Positions 59,795-64,000 of a stretch of DNA of 64,000 bases are shown one piece after another; within the stretch, counting starts at the first letter, position 1, and each line of letters opens with the position of its first letter. Origin of the DNA: Mucor racemosus (Eukaryota > Mucoromycota > Mucoromycetes > Mucorales > Mucoraceae); contig JAPEHQ010000006.1 of assembly GCA_027405735.1 (NCBI GenBank), forward strand, positions 1,798,001-1,862,000, read 5' to 3'. A program made the translations under genes and the position numbers. Below the pieces are notes generated by a model that made no database searches, was not told where the DNA came from, and worked only from the letters and a program-made list of their open reading frames with translations.

Positions 59795-60945
59795 TAACAA
59801 TCAATTTTGCATTATACTACTTATTCCGGAATTCATTTTGTATCTCGCATAAGACTCAAAAACGCGTAAAATTCACTGCTTTTTTCTTGAAAAATGTGTC
59901 TCATTTTTCACTCCTGCTCTACTTTTTTTTTTACTAAATAACACCAAGAAAAAAATATATGCCAATGTACCTGAGATGCTCGCCTGTATTCCAAAAACAA
60001 GTATTCAAAAATATCCTATTTTTTACAGTTGGTATTAATTTTTCAGTGCTAAGGTTTCAGATTTTTTACGCGTATTTCACTGCTAATGGATTGAAAGCTT
60101 TGATGCTTCATATCTCCAGAAAAAATTAAGCTATACTAACACTTTTTAATAATAAAACTTATTTGTTTTAAAATGCTTTATAACATATTTTAATATAAAA
60201 AAATTCTGAGCACTTTTATTTTTTTTTCATTTTTTTTGACATTTCTATAGTAGGTTTCAAAATATTGGCTAAATTGAGCAACATTTTTTTGCATTCATGT
60301 CATTAAGCTCATTAAGCTCTCTCGGACCCAATTTAGGGTTTTTCAAAATATTGATTTTTCGTGGAGATATCTTCAAAAATGTGTACAAAAAGGTACTTCC
60401 ATTTCTAGCTTCCATTTTTCCCTTATATACCCTCATCCCAAATTCTGAATCTGAAAAAAAAAGTTACAAAAATCTTGTTTTCTCTACGAAAAATGCAGCT
60501 AGAAGGTTCAGCAATGGCTTAATCGATAGATACTTTTGATGCGCATTATTTTCAAAAACTATTTTTAAAACATGTTTATAAAAAGTGATATGTATCTTCG
60601 AAAAACCTCCAAAATTTCAATTGCGTTTTACGCAAAATTTAATGTAAAATGTTTGTTCAGATTTTATTTAGATGGATGCATACTTTAAAACTGTACAAAG
60701 GCTATTTAGTATACTAGGTCGACTTACTTTGCAGTTCATAATCAATTAAACGATTTTGTTTTTTTCATCATTTTTCGTCCATTTTTTAAAATAAATTTTG
60801 GAACCCAGTTATCATAAGCTGTAAGCTGTGATATCGACTATTATTTTGATTATCTCGACCAAAAATCAATATTTTTGGCTGAAACAAAAAATACAGAGTA
60901 GCAATCAATTACACCTATCTTGTAAATACAGAAATTAAGCCCTGG
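59795..60945 (+). repeat. 1.15-kb dispersed repeat R1, copy C
   Basis: The most diverged of the three R1 copies, in the same orientation as copy A. It includes GCGTAAAATTCACTGCTTTT, ATATGCCAATGTACCTGAGA, ACGAAAAATGCAGCTAGAAG and GTTTTACGCAAAATTTAATG. Confidence 0.75.
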
Positions 60946-61194
60946 ATAATGAGTTTTAAGTTTTACAAAATAATAAACTAGTAGTATTTACAACTGCAGA
61001 AAACAAAGAAAAAAAACTCCATCCTTGTGAACATTGATCCAATTCACCTTCAATTATACATGACGATAGATTTACATATATCTTGCATAAAAGTTTATAC
61101 TTCTACTTTCACAGATAACTGTGAATTGAGAAAACCATCAGCAAAAATTGAAATTTAAAAAGAAAAGTTATAATGTAAATACTAAAATTTTGAT

Positions 61195-61367
61195 CACGTA
61201 TCGCTTTATATAAGGCTAAATTTTTTCTGGAACAGCCTTGCATAAAATAAGGCTAATAAGGCTAATAAGTTAAGGCTATTTCCCTGCTAAAAAGAAAGTT
61301 ATCAAAAATCCTAGCTTTATAGAGAGCATAGCCTTATATAGTGTAACCTTATATAACGCGACCACTG
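61195..61367. mobile_element. Short MITE-like unit with imperfect TIRs
   Basis: The right end reads (in reverse) CAGTGGTCGCGTTATATAAG beside TA; the left end reads CACGTATCGCTTTATATAAG. Internal AAGGCTAATAAGGCTAATAA repeats. About 173 bp. The left boundary lacks a clean TA, so the call is tentative. Confidence 0.4.
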
Positions 61368-62383
61368 TATCTAATGGATCCCTATCCATGAGATTTCATC
61401 ACACAACCCCCCCCAATAACTATATAAACCCACATTTAACTTATTCGAATAAACAGCACTTTTTACGCTGATTTTAATTTACAAAGTCTCGATAAATTGC
61501 GTAAAAAACCGACAACAAAAACCTCTTAGCAGATGTAATGATCTATAATTTTGGACTAATAACAAAAATGGATGATATGTGTATAGATATTATTCTCGTA
61601 ATTATAAATTGATTATCACTGGATTGATGAAGTTTGGTATTCTTATTTATAAATTACATATTTATTAGTAAATAAATAAAAGTAAAGGAAGTGTAATAAG
61701 ACAGCAGATAAATCTACAAGGAATCATATAATGATTTCCTTATAGTATTTATAGGAACATTCGAGATGAGCATTACTGCTGTGAGCTATGATAGTGATAA
61801 TTTGATTCATTACAGTTTTGCATAAATGAAACTGAAATGTTTGACTCATTACAGCAGACCATTTCAAATTAGTGAAGTGTGTCCTATATCTATTTTTTTA
61901 AGAAAACACCAGATACTTATTATTGATTTGAGCAACTGCACTTGGAAAACTATCGGAAACCGTCGTCATTTGTATATTTTGAAAACGATCTCCTGAATAC
62001 ATTGTATTATAATCCCTTCAAAAATGTAGCAAGAGTCAAGATAGATAGTGAAAATCACAACTAGAAATTGTGTGAAGATTATAAATATAAGCGATATGAT
62101 CTTAAGACGGTTGGTGCTGTTTGTTTGATTAAATAAAACAACTGCCATTTAGTAATTTCACACATCTAGAAACTAAAGCTCTAGAAGCTTTAAACGTTTC
62201 AGAACAGGTTCATTTTCATGAATTGTAGCATGAAGTTGTTGTAATGTGGCGTAACAAATTTTTGAAGTTGAGTATATATATATAAAATAAGAGATTTCGA
62301 GGATTACTGTTTTATGTAATCGTTAAAAAAGAGTTTGCATTAAGTACAATTTATTGTTATACAAGAATTATGTAGTAGTAGTA
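61368..62383. other. Intergenic, no gene seen
   Basis: AT-rich 3' flank of the enoyl-CoA hydratase gene, with a C-run at 61408-61413 and short direct AT repeats. Nothing recognised. Confidence 0.4.
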
Positions 62384-63294
62384 TTACAATTTGGGTTTGA
62401 GGGAAGCAGGATTCTTCCATTGAGCCTTTCTCTTTTGAGCAAAAGCCATCAAGCCTTCTGTGAGGTTATCACCATCCCTCCAAACAGCGGCTTCTGGAGA
62501 ATCCATCCATTCTGTTGTAGCATCTGTCATGGAAGGGCGTTCAAGAGCCAATAAAAGACCTTGCTTTGTCAAAAAGACGGCATCAGGGGAATTTGCAGTA
62601 ATTTGCTTTGCCCAAATGATAGCTGCATCTACGACATTGGCATCATTAGGAATAATTTCATTGACAAGACCATATTGCTTTGCTTCAGCAGCTTGCATGA
62701 AACGGCCCGTCAAGACTAATTCAGAAGCAACCTGATAACTAACTGAGCGAGCTAAACGAGCAAGGCCACCAGCAGCAATGACAACACCTTGCTTTACTTC
62801 TGGTAAACCAAATTTGGACTTTTCTGTAGCAACAACAATGTTACATGATACAACCATTTCCATACCACCACCAAGAGCAAATCCATTTACTGCAGCAATA
62901 ACTGGTTTGCGACTTGAACGACGGTTACTTAAACCACCGAAACCAGAAGGAGGTAAAGTAGATCCGCCCAAAGATTGTTTATCATCTGCACGAGCATGAT
63001 GCGCATTGACAAGATCCATACCTGTACAGAAAGCTTTATCACCAGCACCAGTAATCTATTAATTAATATTTAGGATGTGATTTGATTTACATCATACGAT
63101 TTATATCTTACAATAATACACCAAATTGATTCCTCTTCTTCTGCCCAATTAATGACGTGATGTAATTCCCAGTTTGCACCTGAATGTAAAGCGTTATATT
63201 GTTTTTGTCTATTAATTGTGATTAACAAGACATGAGGCTCAGGTGTAGACAAGATTGTAAATTCAGTCTTTGGAAATTGAATTGAAGAAGACAT
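62384..63294 (-). CDS. Enoyl-CoA hydratase/isomerase family protein
   Basis: Two exons, 63294-63112 and 63055-62384, with a 56-nt intron; 284 aa. A crotonase fold: INRQKQYNALHS near the N-terminus, ITGAGDKAFCTGMDL (oxyanion-hole region), AAVNGFALGGGMEMVVSCNI, and FGLPEVKQGVV with the catalytic-position Glu. The C-terminus is NPASLKPKL; the final PKL resembles a type-1 peroxisome signal, and no N-terminal mitochondrial presequence is evident (MSSSIQFPKTEFTI). It probably acts in fatty-acid oxidation; the exact substrate cannot be read from sequence. Confidence 0.9.
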
Positions 63295-63822
63295 AAGTTT
63301 GTTTAATGAAGAATAAAATGAAGGAAAAAAGGAACAAACTTAACAAAGCCTTTATAAACTGAGATGAGAAACTCTAATTTTGTGTCTTTACACCTTAGTC
63401 ATTTCTTTTTCTCACACAAATATTTTGATTTTATGTACCTATATGAATGGCTGCGTGGGGGGATTTGATTTATTGTCCGCAAGATTTATGCTAAATGAGA
63501 TACATCGTGTATGTGAGGAGGGGAGATTGTAGTCCTTTCTTACAAATAAAGATGCTGAAAAAACAAATATCCTTTTAATCAATGCATAAACATCAAGTGT
63601 AACAATGAATAATATAAATAATATGTAAAAATTGAGGAGAGAAAATAAAAATCAAAACTGTGAGAGAGTGAGAGAGAGGATTAACAAGACAAAAAAAGAC
63701 AAAAATAACAATATAAATATATACATATACTGTAGAAAAATAAGGGGATAAAAGAAATAAAGAGAAAAGGGGCTAAATACAATAATAAACAAAAAAAACA
63801 ACTATACTTTTTTGATATCCTT

Positions 63823-64000
63823 TTAATTTGCCATAACCATAGTATCCTTCTTTTCATCCTTTTTTGCGTTCATCGCAAGAGGAGAAGGTTGATGAACATG
63901 AGGTTTGATCTTTTTGTTTTCAGGACTGCTGGGAGGTGATATCCTTATAGGGGTTGATTGTGGTTGTAGATATTGCAGACGAGGTGATTGTGAAGGACTA
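63823..64000 (-). CDS. 3' end of a Ser/Pro-rich protein (partial)
   Basis: A minus-strand frame enters from the right edge and stops at 63823-63825. It is open throughout and reads SPSQSPRLQYLQPQSTPIRI, SPPSSPENKKIKPHVHQPSP and ends KKDTMVMAN. Several SP/TP sites suggest a phosphorylated disordered tail. The gene's identity lies outside the window. Confidence 0.6.
   Translation of the reverse strand, partial: SPSQSPRLQYLQPQSTPIRISPPSSPENKKIKPHVHQPSPLAMNAKKDEKKDTMVMAN

Noticed and set aside
1..64000. tRNA genes, rRNA, CRISPR arrays, bacterial-type promoters
   Set aside because: No cloverleaf-compatible box A/B pairs or regular spaced repeats were seen by eye; tRNAscan-SE would be decisive.

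Overview
The window looks like nuclear DNA of an early-diverging filamentous fungus, most likely Mucoromycota (Mucorales-like). This rests on strong AT richness, many short GT-AG introns (mostly 50-66 nt), pyrimidine-rich 5' flanks, glutamine/histidine/serine homopolymers, and a eukaryotic gene set that includes a CSL factor, Sch9, Ppz, Rpo41, Nbp35, Mim2 and Rcf1. No tRNA, rRNA, CRISPR or bacterial-type operon was recognised. Exon-intron models were built by hand from reading frame and splice signals, and nearly all close in frame.

Layout. 1-7.4 kb is repeat-rich and nearly gene-free: one half of a large palindromic element family, two solo LTRs in opposite orientation, a TA-flanked MITE and AAGC-rich islands. 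7.5-33.6 kb is the gene-dense part: Ppz phosphatase (-), Zds-type protein (-), mitochondrial RNA polymerase (-), Nbp35 (-), a Qc-SNARE (-), Mim2 (+), Sch9 kinase (+), a RegA-like cAMP phosphodiesterase (+), a short hypothetical (+) and a very long CSL factor (-). 34-39 kb is a near-perfect 4.9 kb palindromic element with arms of about 2 kb. 40-47.6 kb holds a degenerate 24-bp minisatellite, a 91-bp VNTR and a near-identical direct duplication whose junction looks like a blend of two sequences, probably an assembly fault. 49-59 kb is genic again: Rcf1, peroxisomal hydratase 2, a Nudix protein (-), an arrestin-domain protein and a Phx1-like homeodomain factor. 59-62.3 kb is repeat-bearing intergenic DNA. 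62.4-64 kb has an enoyl-CoA hydratase/isomerase (-) and the 3' end of one more gene (-).

The genes are mostly unrelated housekeeping loci, with a few thematic neighbours. Sch9 (TOR arm) lies head-to-tail with a cAMP phosphodiesterase (PKA arm). Two fatty-acid-oxidation enzymes end in peroxisome-type C-termini (SKL and PKL). Four genes serve mitochondria (Rpo41, Mim2, Rcf1) or Fe-S assembly (Nbp35).

The most informative oddities are the young giant palindrome and its older half copy with a conserved 57-60 residue ORF, insertions that can be dated against empty paralogous sites inside the window, a three-copy 1.15-kb repeat without a clear ORF, a telomere-like GGGATT array inside a Sch9 intron, a receiver-like domain on the phosphodiesterase, and the blended duplication junction at 44.05-45.26 kb.
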